From Prototheca cutis (taxonomy: Eukaryota > Chlorophyta > Trebouxiophyceae > Chlorellales > Chlorellaceae), in the NCBI GenBank assembly GCA_002897115.2, contig BCIH01000006.1, forward strand, positions 1,152,999 through 1,216,998: a DNA stretch of 64,000 nt. Reading direction: 5' to 3'. The translations under genes were made by a program, and so were the position numbers. Below are positions 1 to 15,032 of this stretch, one piece after another. Each line of letters opens with the position of its first letter. Positions within the stretch are counted from its first letter, which is position 1. Under the pieces are notes generated by a model. That model was not told where the DNA came from. It did not search any database and saw only the letters and a list, made by a program, of their open reading frames with translations.

Positions 1-3000
1 AGATCTGCAGAGAGAGGACTCCAGCTCTGGGGAGGTGCTCGTCTGGCAGCTTGGAGGACCTGGCAACCAAGAGATCCACATCCAAGCCATCAGTGGCCAG
101 GGGCGTCAGGGCTCTGCACGCATGCGATTTCAGGCTGGAGTGCTCCCCTCAATAGCATCCTTCTGGGAAAACGAAAAGGCGTGCATTGGCGTGCTCACGA
201 GCGATGGAGCGCTGCACCTTGTGTCAGTGGACGGACTGGCAGAGGCCCCGCCCGTGGATGCCGGCATGCGTGCGCTGCGGCCGGCTGGACGCCTGCATCT
301 GGCCATACACACGCGTGATGTAGCGCCTGGACTCCAGGGCATGGGCACACCGACGAGCCTCCTGGCAATTCAAGGCAAATTGGCTATCGCGACCGATCAG
401 GGACACATCCTCTTGTTCGATGTGGCGCAGGCGTCTCTGCCGCCTGTTGAGCTGAAGGAGTCCGGGTTGGGCCTGAGCAAGGCAAGCTGCTCTGAAGGGG
501 TTGTGGCTTGCGAATGCATGCACGCTGTACCCGGGTATGGTGAGTGACCTTTCTCTGCCGCCGCACCTTGCAGATCTTTGGCGGCATGTTCTCTGGAGCA
601 ACTCCGAGACAGAGTATTGTTTCATTGCTCCAATTCGCGCATCATGCTGGAAATTTCTTGATTGCCATCGACTCGAATGGGCAGCTCAGGTGGGTAGAGG
701 AATAGGNGCTCTGCGTGCTTCTGTCCATCACCACCGCGACGACTCCGCTGCTCACGTGCCCGCCTAGTGTCCATGCGCAGTATCTGGGACGTTGTGAGAG
801 AAACGCGTGTGCATGCCGTGGACCTGCGGCCTCCTGGTGCTACAACCCTTGTGCCATCCATGGCACGGGCAGTGAGTGAGTCGGCCGACACCTGTCATTA
901 TTGTAACAGGTTCAGTGGTGGCTGCTGCATCCGCCCTGCAGTCCCTGCCAGGCTGTGAGTCCACTGGACTGATGACACACCTCATCCTCATGCAGGCGAC
1001 CCGCTGGATGCCCTTACCTGCATGGTTTTCATGTACTTTGAGCGTACACATGCATTAGAGGCACCAGGAGAGCTGCACACATTCGAGATCTTTATGGACG
1101 AGAGAGGAGATGGGCAGCTGCAGGTAGGGAATGAACCGCAGAATGCTTGTTGTCTGCCAGAATTGAATGACGGGAAAGGCAACGAGGTTTGTGTTCATTT
1201 AATGCCGAAATCCTTTCCTCATCACAGGTGCATGTGGAGTCTGGAGCCAAGCTGACAGGAATTGTCCACAGCCTGATCGACATCCGTGTGGTTTTGGACG
1301 AGGAGAAGCGCCTGCACACCTGGCTGCTGTACCAGGACAGGATGCGGGCAGTCCATGTTGGCAAGATTCCCTTTGAGAACAGGGATGCCATTGCCGAACG
1401 TGAGTGACCTGGACGTGCAGTGGTCAACGAGGGCCTTCTATGGGGTGCGACATGCCGATGCTTGCATCACCGGCACACCCCCTGTCAACCTTTGTGCAGA
1501 TGTGCCACTCACGACCCTTGAGGAGCAGTACCTAGAGTCCATGCCCAAGCTCTCGGATCTTGAATGGTGGACCTCCTACAAGGCCCTCAAAATTGGAAGG
1601 TCCATGCCGGCGGAGCACATTTTCGCAGCTGCCTGTGCGGATGCGCTGTTTGCCTCCTCAGACCTCCTCTCAGAGCGAGCGCTGGAGGCTGCGTTGTCGC
1701 AAGTAGACTGCTCGATCGTCCTCAGTGACTGGCATCGTGGTGAGGAGGCCAGCTTACGGGCAGCCATTGAAGAAGAGCTGACAGCAAAAGCCAAGCAGGC
1801 GGAAGTGCTTGGGAGCACCATGGCCGACGCCCTGAACAAACTCTGGGCAGAGGTGTGCACAGCCTATTCCAAGGAGTGGAGTGAGACCTGCCTGGTTACT
1901 GGGTTTGCTACAGCTGGCGCAGGAGGGTCATCCAAGGCGCTGCTTTGCGTCCGGAGCTCGGGTATCGTGTCTCTGGCCGCGGATGTCACCAGCGAGAAGG
2001 CGCTGCAGGTAGTGCGGAAATGCCTTCCGGAGTTCTCGCAGGCCCTAGATCTTGACTTTCATATTCTCAAGTACTTATTCCCCGTCCCGCTGCAGGAGCC
2101 GCCAGCCCACGATAAGCTCACCGTAACTGCTGTCTTCAACATTTGCAAACTGTTGCAATCAGCACTGGGGGCATGCTCCAAACGAAGGTTGGTTTGCAAA
2201 GGGCTTCGGGCATCACGAGCACTTGCCATACCCATAATTTCCTCCCAACCGGAGATGCTACTCTACCGAAGACATGCAGGCTCATAGAGCTTGATGTGCG
2301 CCAGAGAGGCCTGGACGCCCTTGAGGATATCCTGACAAGGGTTGAGGCAGCAATATCCTTGTTCCCTGCAACTGGAAAAGTTGGCAGCTCCGAACAGAGG
2401 GCNCTTCTGAGAAGGTAAGTGCCTTATTTATTTTCTGACGGGAGGGGGATTAACCACGCGCACCGTTCTTGTCATCTCACATCTGGAACTGAGACATTTC
2501 GTAGGGCTCGTGCAAGGTTGGCAGAACAAGTGCAGAAGCCGGAAGCGTTCAAGCGAGGGGTGGAACTGTACCTGTCGTCCCGTGGGCTGCAAGGAGTTCA
2601 TGACACTGGAGCCAGCGGCGCCAGCTCTTCAACAACGCCGATTTCGAGGACTACATGCCTCGTCCTGGCCAGAGTAAGTATTGGAAGATGAGTTACTGAT
2701 GGATCAGCTTGCCAATCACGTGTGTGTGCACACTCCTGTGTGCTTGAGGCTTCGTCTTAGCGCTTTTTCTCATCTGTTACTTCCCATCTATAGACATCGG
2801 ACGCGCAAGCGGGAGCCGCATGGAATGCCGTTCTATTGTCTCAGATCCTCATTGGGTCTGTGGCTCTGTCGGCTGAGACAAAATCTGCCGCTTCTGTCGC
2901 TGCTGCGAAGGCCACGGTGCAGGAAATGAGATCGATGGTGAGTTGTTTAGATGGAGTTTGCTGGTGGTGTGAACCCACGTCATATTTTCCTTGCCGCTCC

Positions 3001-5652
3001 ATTGCTCTGTGTGGAATATTTGCAGGCGCTTGCGGCATGGGCGGTTACAAGCACGGGATCAAATATTCTTGGAGCTCTGCTTAAGGCCTATCAATGGGAC
3101 AAGGACGAACTAGATCTAACGAAGCTCCGATTGACTAATGGTGAGAACGACGCGTGTTTGGACAGTCCTGCGATCTACACCTGTCTTAATAAGCTGCGCT
3201 GAACGAATCGTTTTGCCTCTCTCTGCAGAACCTATGAGCAAGCGGCAGAAGTTGGAGCTTGCCAACAACGACATGGTTCTCGACAGAGCAATGGCTCTCG
3301 TGGGTGAGCGTGCGTTATGTGTTCAGCAATAGAACATGCGCAAGAAACAGCCAGGTCAAACGTGGCCATGAGCTGGGCTGGGCAACATAGCGTTCGTGGT
3401 TACTATCTGCACCACCCTCACGCTATCATCGGCCCATGCCGCAGGTGGGTTGCCTGCTACGCTACTTGGAATGGCGGCGCCTTTGAAGTCATTTGGTTCT
3501 ACGATGATAGCTTTGCACGAGCTCTCAACAGCCCTTCTGCTGGTTCTGCCGCACTCTGGAATGTCAAGCTTGAGCTGGTTGGCGTCCGGAAATCCGGTAT
3601 CAATGCGGCCCGTGGACGCTCAGACCACAGTGGGATATACACACGAAAATCCTNCAATTGAAGCGGAAATTGGTTTCTACAGGTACGATCAGTGTGTGGT
3701 AGGCTCACTTGAAAAGGATGCAAACCGTGTGTCTCATTCGACCGTTCTCTCCATCTGCACAGGAAATATGCCCCCCTTACCATGGATGGTGAAGATNGTG
3801 GACGTAAGAAAGAAGACGGGTCAGAGGTGAGACCGCCCAGTGGATGTGCTTCATGCCATGTGCGGATGATGTGCAAAGTCTGAGTATTACCGANGTTCCG
3901 AACACGAAAAAATTGACAGGCTCAACTGTATATGGAGAGTGCCGTGGCCTNAAGTGAAATGGAGATGAGCACCGCCAGGGCACTGGGTTCAGTTGCTACC
4001 CTCGGCTCGGTAAGGAGTGCATGAGTGCTCTGGCAAGCCCTGAAAATAATCCCCCCCCCCCCCGCTAATCCAGCTCCCTGCCTCTTTGTGCTTGACGTGC
4101 AGGCTGACAATATCGAGACCCAGGACAAAATATCTCTAAAAGCGTTTGACCATTATCTCTTGGGCCGGAAATGCGAGGTAGGTGCCAACAAACATGACGT
4201 ATGTCTCCGGTATTTTGCCTGGAGCAAACAACTTTTCTCCCATTCAATTTGGAGAAATATTTCATACCTTACAGGAGGCCTACCTCATGGCGCTGTGCAT
4301 CTCCAATGCTGACACGATGGTGGACTGCATCAGGCAACTTGTTCGGAAGGCAACTGAACCGGAGTTTAGGAAGGATTTTCTGAGTCTGCCTTTTGTAGCC
4401 TCCACGGTGAGGACTGTAGTTTCTTTAAGCTTGGGATCGCCCAAGACGTGGTCAAATTTACCCCTCGGACAGGTCGTTGGAGAATGACCATCGCCCCTGT
4501 GTGTTTGCTGCAGGAGCACTGCAACATTACCTTGGGCTCTCTTGGCACTCTGCAAGAGGAAGCGGTGCTGCGGCTTCTAACCAGAGCACGCGCGTCTCCT
4601 CCTCTCTGTGTCCCAAGCTTTTATGAGGTAAAGANGAAGTTACTGATGAGCACCCCGGGACTTTCATTCTCCATCAGATGAAGCGTGTTGGCAAACGAAG
4701 TAATCCTGGAAAATCTACTGCGCAGGTTCTCTTTTCGTATCATATGAGCCGTGGGCAGTGGCACGCGGCCGCAGCAACTGTGATGGAACTAGCACAGATG
4801 ATCCAACTGGATCCGGCAGCGAGCGCGAAAGGTCTTGCATATGCGAAGTCTCTCGTATCGCTGGCATCCAAGCTTCTGCGGCAACTACCTCATTCCCAGC
4901 AATGGCTGTCCCAGGAGTTCGTTGCTGATAGCAGTGTGGTGCATGTGGAAGACGTGGAACGTCAGGCGCGACTGCTATGGGCCAAGACACTTCTGCGCAA
5001 GCTGGGAGGGGCTGAGAACCTGTCCAAACCAGACGATATCTTACGTAGCCTTCTGTCGAATGGTAAGGACGGTGGCGCGCTATCTGATTATGCAAGAATA
5101 TTTTGGACCCTTGATGAAGCGTGCGAGACAAAACTATTTCCTGCCGTCTCTGTTATTCTCACAGGCTTGTACCGCGAAGCACACAAGATTGGGCCGGACA
5201 TCTTGCTAGGNTCGCAATGGGAAGCCACCCTCCGTGAGATCGTTGGTCGCCTGGCTGCCCAAGCTGTGGAGACGGAGTATGACATTGAGTCCGGACCCTG
5301 GAAGCTGCTTAGGGAAGCGGTAGGATGGAGTTCGGGAGTCGTTCTCCACACTGTGGCGATACAGGCGTTGCTGGAAACATCTCCTTCCATGAAACTGCCG
5401 GAGTGGTTGGTCAAGCCATTCATGGGTTCACTGACAAAGCTGGAGCTCCTCCTGGGGCTTCTTGTGCGCGGAGGGCGGCATCGCTGTGCTGGGGAATTGC
5501 TGCTTCGATTTTCTGGAGAGGCACCTGCAAAATCACTGCAGACCTTGCGTTCTAACGTCCCTGCGGTTATGCGGGAGTTACAAGGTCTACTCAGTTCAGA
5601 TGGTGATGATATCTCTGCACCTCTCCAGAAGGTGCTTGGCAATGNCCCATAG
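1..5652 (+). CDS. NUP160: Nup160-like nucleoporin, 5' truncated
   Basis: Outer-ring (Y/Nup107-160 complex) nucleoporin of the nuclear pore scaffold. The first reading frame is open to the window edge, so the start codon is missing; the GTG at 35 is not a start. About fifteen exons can be followed. The N-terminal part (to about 1400) has beta-propeller-like segments, including IWDVVRETRVHAVDL. The long exon ending near 2010 holds the family-typical stretch LNKLWAEVCTAYSKEW. The C-terminal part (4680-5652) is all helical, with the HMSRGQWHAAAATVMELA repeat that resembles the Nup160 C-terminal helices. Stop TAG at 5650, followed by TGTAA at 5680. Several single Ns interrupt codons. It converges on the AAA ATPase gene. 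The assignment rests on remembered family resemblance, not a search; another Y-complex scaffold protein is the main alternative. Confidence 0.72.
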
Positions 5653-5679
5653 TTTGTGTCTGGATGTNAAGCCCAAAAT

Positions 5680-5684
5680 TGTAA
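5680..5684 (+). other. Candidate poly(A) signal TGTAA
   Basis: TGTAA lies 28 bases after the Nup160-like stop codon. TGTAA is the established green-algal polyadenylation signal; use here is inferred from position. Confidence 0.45.
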
Positions 5685-5933
5685 TCACTCAAGGTCCTGC
5701 TTGCGAGGTTAGTGAGGGCCTGGACACATTTCCGTGCTTGTCTTGAATGGGTGCTCNAGGCCGTTAGAATAGGCGCATCAACTCCAGTAGTGGTGAAGGC
5801 AGTGGTTGTGAAAGTATTGTGTACTGTTTTAATTATCAGAGACCAGAAACGTATTTGCACTGCGTGCATATCTTTATTTCCCCACTGAACATTTGGCACA
5901 GTAGCGGAGGCCTCCCTTCATGCACTTAATCCA

Positions 5934-9591
<3,658 letters not shown>

Positions 9592-9748
9592 TTTACACAT
9601 GCTCTCTCAGTACGGTGCAGAATTTTGAAATCTGAGTATTTTATGTCATTGCAGGAACCAGAGACTACTGGTTGCACAGAGTCGCAGCACGGTCGGCAGG
9701 GCCACTCCCGTTCCGGGCAGAAGCGCCGTGCCTCCAGCGCAAGCGCAG
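9592..9748. promoter_or_regulatory. Short divergent intergenic region (AFG2 / p24)
   Basis: If the tentative AFG2 start at 9591 is right, only 157 bases separate it from the p24 start at 9749, so both promoters and 5' UTRs must overlap here. No TATA box is obvious. The boundary depends on the unconfirmed AFG2 first exon. Confidence 0.4.
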
Positions 9749-10761
9749 ATGGCTGGCGTTGGCAGGACGCGTTGTGCGCTGACATGTATAGCAGTGCTGC
9801 TGCTCACCTGGTCTGCCCAGGGATATGAGTTCGACTTGGTCTTTCAGACTAAGTGTGTGATGGAGGAGGTGACGGCCAACAGCGAGATCACAGGCGTCTA
9901 CCAGGCAACGAATCGTGACAACCCCAGCGAAGATATTCCTGTGAATATCAAGGTGCGCGGGCTTTGCAACTGGCAGAGGGTCCTGTCATTCCAGAGCCAG
10001 CCTGAACCTTTGGCACCTGATGCCTGACGGTGTGGCCGGGTGTGCGCTGGGGAGGGCCGCCTGAACACCCCCCCCCCCCCGCGGACCCAGCTGCAGATTG
10101 ACACCCCGGAGAGCGAGACAGTATTTCAAGAACAAGGGGTCACACATGGCAGCTTCAGCTTCGTCGCAGCGCACGAGGGCGATTATAAAATCTGCTTCAC
10201 TGTGCAAGGTTGGGCCGGCGCATTCCCATGCTGCACTGCGACGCAGGGCTCGGGTGCTTGGCCGGGTGATGCTCCCTGTGTGCGCGCGCGCGCGCACGTG
10301 CGTCAATCTAGATCCCTTGTCATCCAATGCGCCCGCAGATTTCCAGACCGCCCAGCGCACGCGGATCAAGCTGGATTGGAGGTCTGGGGCGGCAGCACAT
10401 GACTGGGAGTTGGTGGCCAAGAAGGACAACTTAAACTTTTTGCAGACAGAGCTGATGAGCTTGGAGGAGTCCATCCACGACATCCACATCGAGCTGCAGC
10501 GGATCCGTCGGAAAGAGGAGCTGATGCGCGACATCAACGGTGCGGTGGAAGCCCTGGTGCTGCATTCATGTAGGTTTTTTCCTGGGATTTTCTGCAGCTT
10601 GCCCGCAAGCTCCTCAGTACCGGGCACCCGTATGTGCCACAGAGTCGACAAATGCGAGGGTGGCGTGGCTGAGCGTCGGGGCCCTGATCGTTTGCCTCGG
10701 TCTCTCAGCGTGGCAGCTCAGTTACTTGCAGCGTTTTTTCAAGCGGAAGAAGCTGTTGTGA
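9749..10761 (+). CDS. p24 (emp24/gp25L/GOLD) cargo receptor
   Basis: Type I membrane protein that cycles between ER and Golgi in COPI/COPII vesicles. The ATG at 9749 gives a signal peptide (MAGVGRTRC followed by a hydrophobic core ending WSAQG); an in-frame GTG 21 bases upstream is not needed. The GOLD domain carries the two conserved cysteines (TKCVMEE, YKICFT). It is followed by the coiled-coil LQTELMSLEESIHDIHIEL, one transmembrane segment (VAWLSVGALIVCLGLSAWQL) and the tail LQRFFKRKKLL. The tail combines the FF and dilysine KKxx signals that bind COP coats, as in the p24-delta class. Four or five exons; one intron has a 13-C run just before its acceptor (10068-10080). Length is normal for the family. 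Confidence 0.93.
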
Positions 10762-11110
10762 GGTGCTTAGTTGTCTGAAGGTTGCTTCGCATGTTGCCTC
10801 TTCGAAACCCTGAATCATAATTCCGCTCTTACTGAAACCCTGCACGCGAGCGGCCCCGAATTGCAATGCTGGCCCTGATAGCGCGACATGGTGCCGGACA
10901 GGGGCCTCCCCTGGAGTGGGACCCCCCCCCGACCGAGCAGACGAGCCAGGGCGCGAGGCAAATGGGCACAGTTCAACGCCCACATGCGGAGTGCCCCAGC
11001 GACTGCAAGCATATGCTTATATGCATTTAAGAAAAAACGGATTGTCTGCNGTCCCAGTGACTAGGAATTAGAGCGTTCGAGGCAGGGCCTTTGGCCGCCT
11101 CAAGCGCACC
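10762..11110 (+). other. p24-nucleostemin intergenic region
   Basis: About 350 bases holding the p24 3' UTR and the nucleostemin promoter/5' UTR. No ORF, TATA box or RNA gene was recognised; a C-rich run occurs near 10920. Confidence 0.5.
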
Positions 11111-14086
11111 ATGCCGAAGAAGTCGACAAAGTCGAAGTCGAAGCGGGTGACGCTCAAGCAGAAGTACAAGGTGCTTCGCAAAGTGCGTGAGCACCACAGG
11201 AAAACCCGCAAGGACGCCAAGAAGCTCGGCTTGAAGAAGAGGGCTCCCAAGGACCCAGGCATCCCCAATGCCTGGCCCTTCAAGCAAGAGCTCATCCAGC
11301 AGCTTGCTGCCCAGAAGGAGAGGGCGGCGGAGCACATGCGCAAGGTCAAGGAGGAGTCCTGGAAGCGAGCACAAGAGGTGTGTGAAGTTTGGGGGTGAGC
11401 CAGGATGGGCGGCATGATTTCGTGTGTGTGGGGGCCTCGCGGCTGGAGGTTGACACCGCCGCCTGTCACAACACATGGCTGCAGGCCTTGAGACTGGAGG
11501 ATGAGGACACCATGGCCAACGTGTCCTACGACGCTGCGGAGAGGGCAGCCGCCTTTGAGGCACAGCAGGGCAGCCCAGGGGGACCGACGCACGTCCAGGA
11601 CTACAGCCGCCGGGCATACTACAAGGACTTCGTCAAGGTGCATAGCTGGGTTGGGCCGTCCGGAGGCCTCGGTCCTGTGCGCACTGTGGGAGCCTTTTGT
11701 TGCTCTGGTCATGCCGCTTATCCACTTGGAAACAGGGCTGCGAGGCCTGAGGCTGCCACCCCTGGAACCCTGTGCAGGTGGCCGAAGCCGCCGACGTGAT
11801 TCTGGAGGTCATCGATGCCCGTGACCCCGAAGGAGGGCGGTGCCGGGACGTGGAGCGGTTTGTTCGGCGTCTGGGTGCCAACAAGCGCGTGATCCTCTTG
11901 CTGAACAAGATTGGTACGATGGGGGCATGAGCCCGGCCTGGGCAGGGCATGCCATAGCCATGCGCGTGAGATCGCTCGGGATCACCAGCTCCCTGACAGA
12001 ACTGTGTCTCTCCATGCCGTGCAGACCTGGTGCCAAAGGACGTGCTCACTGCCTGGCTCAAGCACCTGCGGGAGGAGCTGCCCACAGTGCCCTTCAAGAG
12101 CTCGACGCAGCAGCAGGCCCGGAACCTGAGCCACAAGCAGATCAAGGCGGACGTTGGCGCAAGCCTGCGCGGCTCCGAATGTCTCGGTAAGCACGACATT
12201 GTATGTGTGTGAGGGAGGGGGTGGCTGGGGCTCGGTCGTGCCATGGTCTGTTGGCTGGGTCGCTGTAGTGTCAAAGTGGAGCAGACGGAACCGCCTGGTC
12301 AAACCACAGGACCCTGCATACCACCACAGGGGCGGACACGCTGCTGGAGCTGCTGAAGAACTATGCCCGCAACGCTGGGCTCAAGTCATCCCTGACGGTG
12401 GGCGTCGTGGGCCTTCCGAATGTGGGCAAGTCGTCGGTCATTAACTCCCTGAAGCGGACACGCGTGGCACAGGTGAGGTGGCAGCACAGGAAATCGTTGC
12501 GGGCATTGGACATCTTGAGTTCTGGGTGCTCCGGGTCAAACAGGCAGTGTGTGAGGTGCTGTTGTACGCCCTGGTCCAAATTTTTTTGCTACCCCACAGG
12601 TCGGCAACACGCCCGGTGTCACGCGCTCGGTGCAAGCGATCCACCTGGACAAACAAATCACGCTGCTCGACTCGCCCGGTGTCGTATTTGCCGACCCGGG
12701 CAAGGATGGCATCGCTGCAGCGGCACTCCGCAACTGCGTTAAGGTGTGCGGGTGCCTGGCAAGCTAAGAGGACTGCCTTTACGATTGGGGGAGCAGACTT
12801 GTGAGATGTTGATCGAGGGCACTGCTTTGCACTGGGGTGCGTTCGGCGGTACAAGTGCGCGAGCTCCGCACGGCCAACAACTCTGGGCAGCCCGGCAGAC
12901 GTAGCTCTAGCGAACTGTTCCGCCTCCCTCTCGGCCCTCGTGCCCTGCAGATTGAGCAGCTGGAGGACCCGGTGTTGCCAGTGGTGGAGCTGGTCCGGCG
13001 TTGCCCCGTCAAGCAGCTGATGGTGTTGTACAGGACCCCGGCCTTCAAGACCGCCGAGGAGTTCCTGCAGCAAGTTGGCCTGGCCCGCGGCAAGCTGAAG
13101 AAGGGTGGTACAGTGGATTTGCAGGTGCGGGGGGTTGGGGCTGGCCTTGGGATGGGTGGTAGTGTGAATGCTGCCGTACCATGCTGGATGACAGGAGCAT
13201 GAGCGGCGGTCGGTTCTTGCCGATGGGAGATGCATTTCTGGGCAACATACCCACCATGCCTGTGCATACGACCAGCAGAATGCGTCCACGTGACGTAGCA
13301 ATCAACAGTATCCACACATGTTCCGTGCCGCAGGCTGCTGCACGCATCGTGCTGCAGGATTGGAACGATGGCCGGATACCCTACTACACGCTGCCACCGT
13401 CGCGGAAGAGCGAGCTGCCCGGGACTGCCGCCGTGGTGTCGGAGTGGGGTGCAGAGTTCAACCCGGACCTCGTCAACGAAGATGCGCTCATTGCGTCACT
13501 GCCAGATGAGCAGGCAGGTGGCTTTGCCGTCGAGTCCTTCGGTGACGCTGGGTTCGACCCGGCAGCAGCTGACTTTGCAGGGGAGGAAGAGGAGGAAGAG
13601 GAAGAGGAGATGGAGGGTACGGGCATGTGTTGGGATTGCCGTGGGATTCGGAGAAACTTCTGCGCTCGTCGTGGTCCTGTTTGGCATATTCTACAAAGGA
13701 ATGCTCCATGCACACGGTACCATCGCTGTTCTTATGCAGAAGAGGACGCGTCTCACAACGATGGAACTGGCAGTTCTGGGAGCGAAGACATGGACGAGGG
13801 CGACCTGCTGCCCAGCAGAACCGTGAGGTGAGCTTGTCGTGCAAATGGATGTTCCCAGTGCAATGCATGGCACGAGTGTTCGCAGCGGAGATCAGACCTT
13901 TTCACAGTGCGCTCGTCCACAAACGTGTGCAGGCCTGGTGATAAGCAGAACGCGCAGCTGTACACTCATGANGGGCAGTTCAATCCTCACGTGGCAAGGG
14001 CGGCAAAGAAGCAGCAAAAGAAGCAAAAACAGAGGAGGATGGAAGCTGGCGGCGATGATTATGATTTTGACGAGGACTGGGCTTGA
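11111..14086 (+). CDS. NSN1: Nucleostemin/GNL3-type nucleolar GTPase
   Basis: Nucleolar GTPase of the circularly permuted YlqF/HSR1 family that acts in pre-60S ribosome assembly. The N-terminus ([20 protein letters not shown]) is the lysine-rich GNL3 N domain with nucleolar targeting character. The GTPase motifs run in permuted order: the DARDP box (about 11810), G4 LLLNKI..DLVPK across an intron, G1 GLPNVGKSS (about 12414), the G2 region GNTPGVTRS, and G3 LLDSPGVVF. After the GTPase come a helical domain ([18 protein letters not shown]), [10 protein letters not shown], a poly-glutamate stretch near 13580-13612 and an acidic tail ending FDEDWA. About nine exons; start ATG 11111, stop TGA 14084. 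Length and order fit plant NSN1; GNL2/NUG2 is the nearest alternative. Confidence 0.92.
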
Positions 14087-14277
14087 TGCAGTCTCCTAGC
14101 TGTACAATGCAGGGCAAAAATGATGAAACCTTCTCGAGATTCGTCCACTCCCACCTGCACAGCAAGGGCATGTTTTTCAGACAAGATGCCTGTTGGACCA
14201 CATTCCCTTGCCACGTGGCTCAGAGAATGGGCTGGGTTCCTTCTAATAGCAGGACAGGTCGTGCCAACCCACGTCCC

Positions 14278-14478
14278 TACCACAGGGAGCAGACGCCCGA
14301 GGTGGTGTGCCACGGGTTGCTGCGCTGCACCAACAAGGAGTGTCGGCCCCCAAACAGCGAGCATCGTCTCTGTAACAGAGACTTGATGGCNNGTCTGAAC
14401 ATGAGGCACATCGTGCAGAGCCTGTGGAAGACCGGNGAGTGGCCTCTGCGCTTCCAGTGCCCAGCGCCACAGTGCTGA
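14278..14478 (+). pseudogene. Fanzor/TnpB C-terminal relic
   Basis: About 67 codons, open to a TGA at 14476, read like the last part of a eukaryotic Fanzor (OrfB/TnpB-type RNA-guided nuclease): HGLLRCTNKEC, then RLCNRDLMA.LNMRHI. The NRD aspartate followed by a helix ending in asparagine and isoleucine is the RuvC-III signature, and the CTNKEC pair is the second half of the zinc ribbon. The expected tryptophan before NRD is a cysteine (TGT). No upstream RuvC-I/II domain, start codon or flanking repeat is visible, so I read it as a decayed fragment downstream of the nucleostemin gene. Two or three Ns fall inside it. Identification is by motif memory only. Confidence 0.55.
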
Positions 14479-15032
14479 TGANCATACATCCGTCCATCCT
14501 GGGGGGTTATAGCCTTCCCAACTGGGGTCCGGAACCCCCGGGGCTCCTTCCCTTCCCTGGGAAAGGGAAAGCAGCCCCGGAGGTGGTCCATCATTGAGGT
14601 GGTCCACCTTCCTATTGCCCTGTGGGGGGTGACAATTCACAGCCATCAGTGATGCCCAGCAACCCCCGGGGTGATGTGACGCTGTTGCTGGCTGAGCTGG
14701 TTGCATTATTTTGGCCTGCATGGTAAACAGTGTCCCNGTCCCTTTTGCTGGGATACGTGAAAGGGGGATGAATGCGGACACCCGCATACCTTGAATAATG
14801 CCCCCCTCCTGCAGCATCCCCCATGTGTTGGTCGCATCAACCAGGTATCGTTATATCTCGCCGCGACCCTACGTCTGCATACAAAAATAAGGTTGGCATT
14901 GGAGTTGTGCACGTCGTTCGTGGACGAACGGGCGCCCCAGCGCCCATCCAGATTGGCCGAGGTCGCAGGAGCGACCGGACCGCCGCTGCGGCTACTGAGG
15001 AGACGGACGACTCCTGACACTCCGCGCCAGAC
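14479..15032. other. Unassigned interval before transporter gene
   Basis: Between the Fanzor-like fragment and the transporter start. Contains short palindromic GGGAAAGGGAAAG/CTTCCCTTCCC stretches around 14540-14580 and no recognisable gene. It may include the rest of a mobile element and the transporter promoter. Confidence 0.4.
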
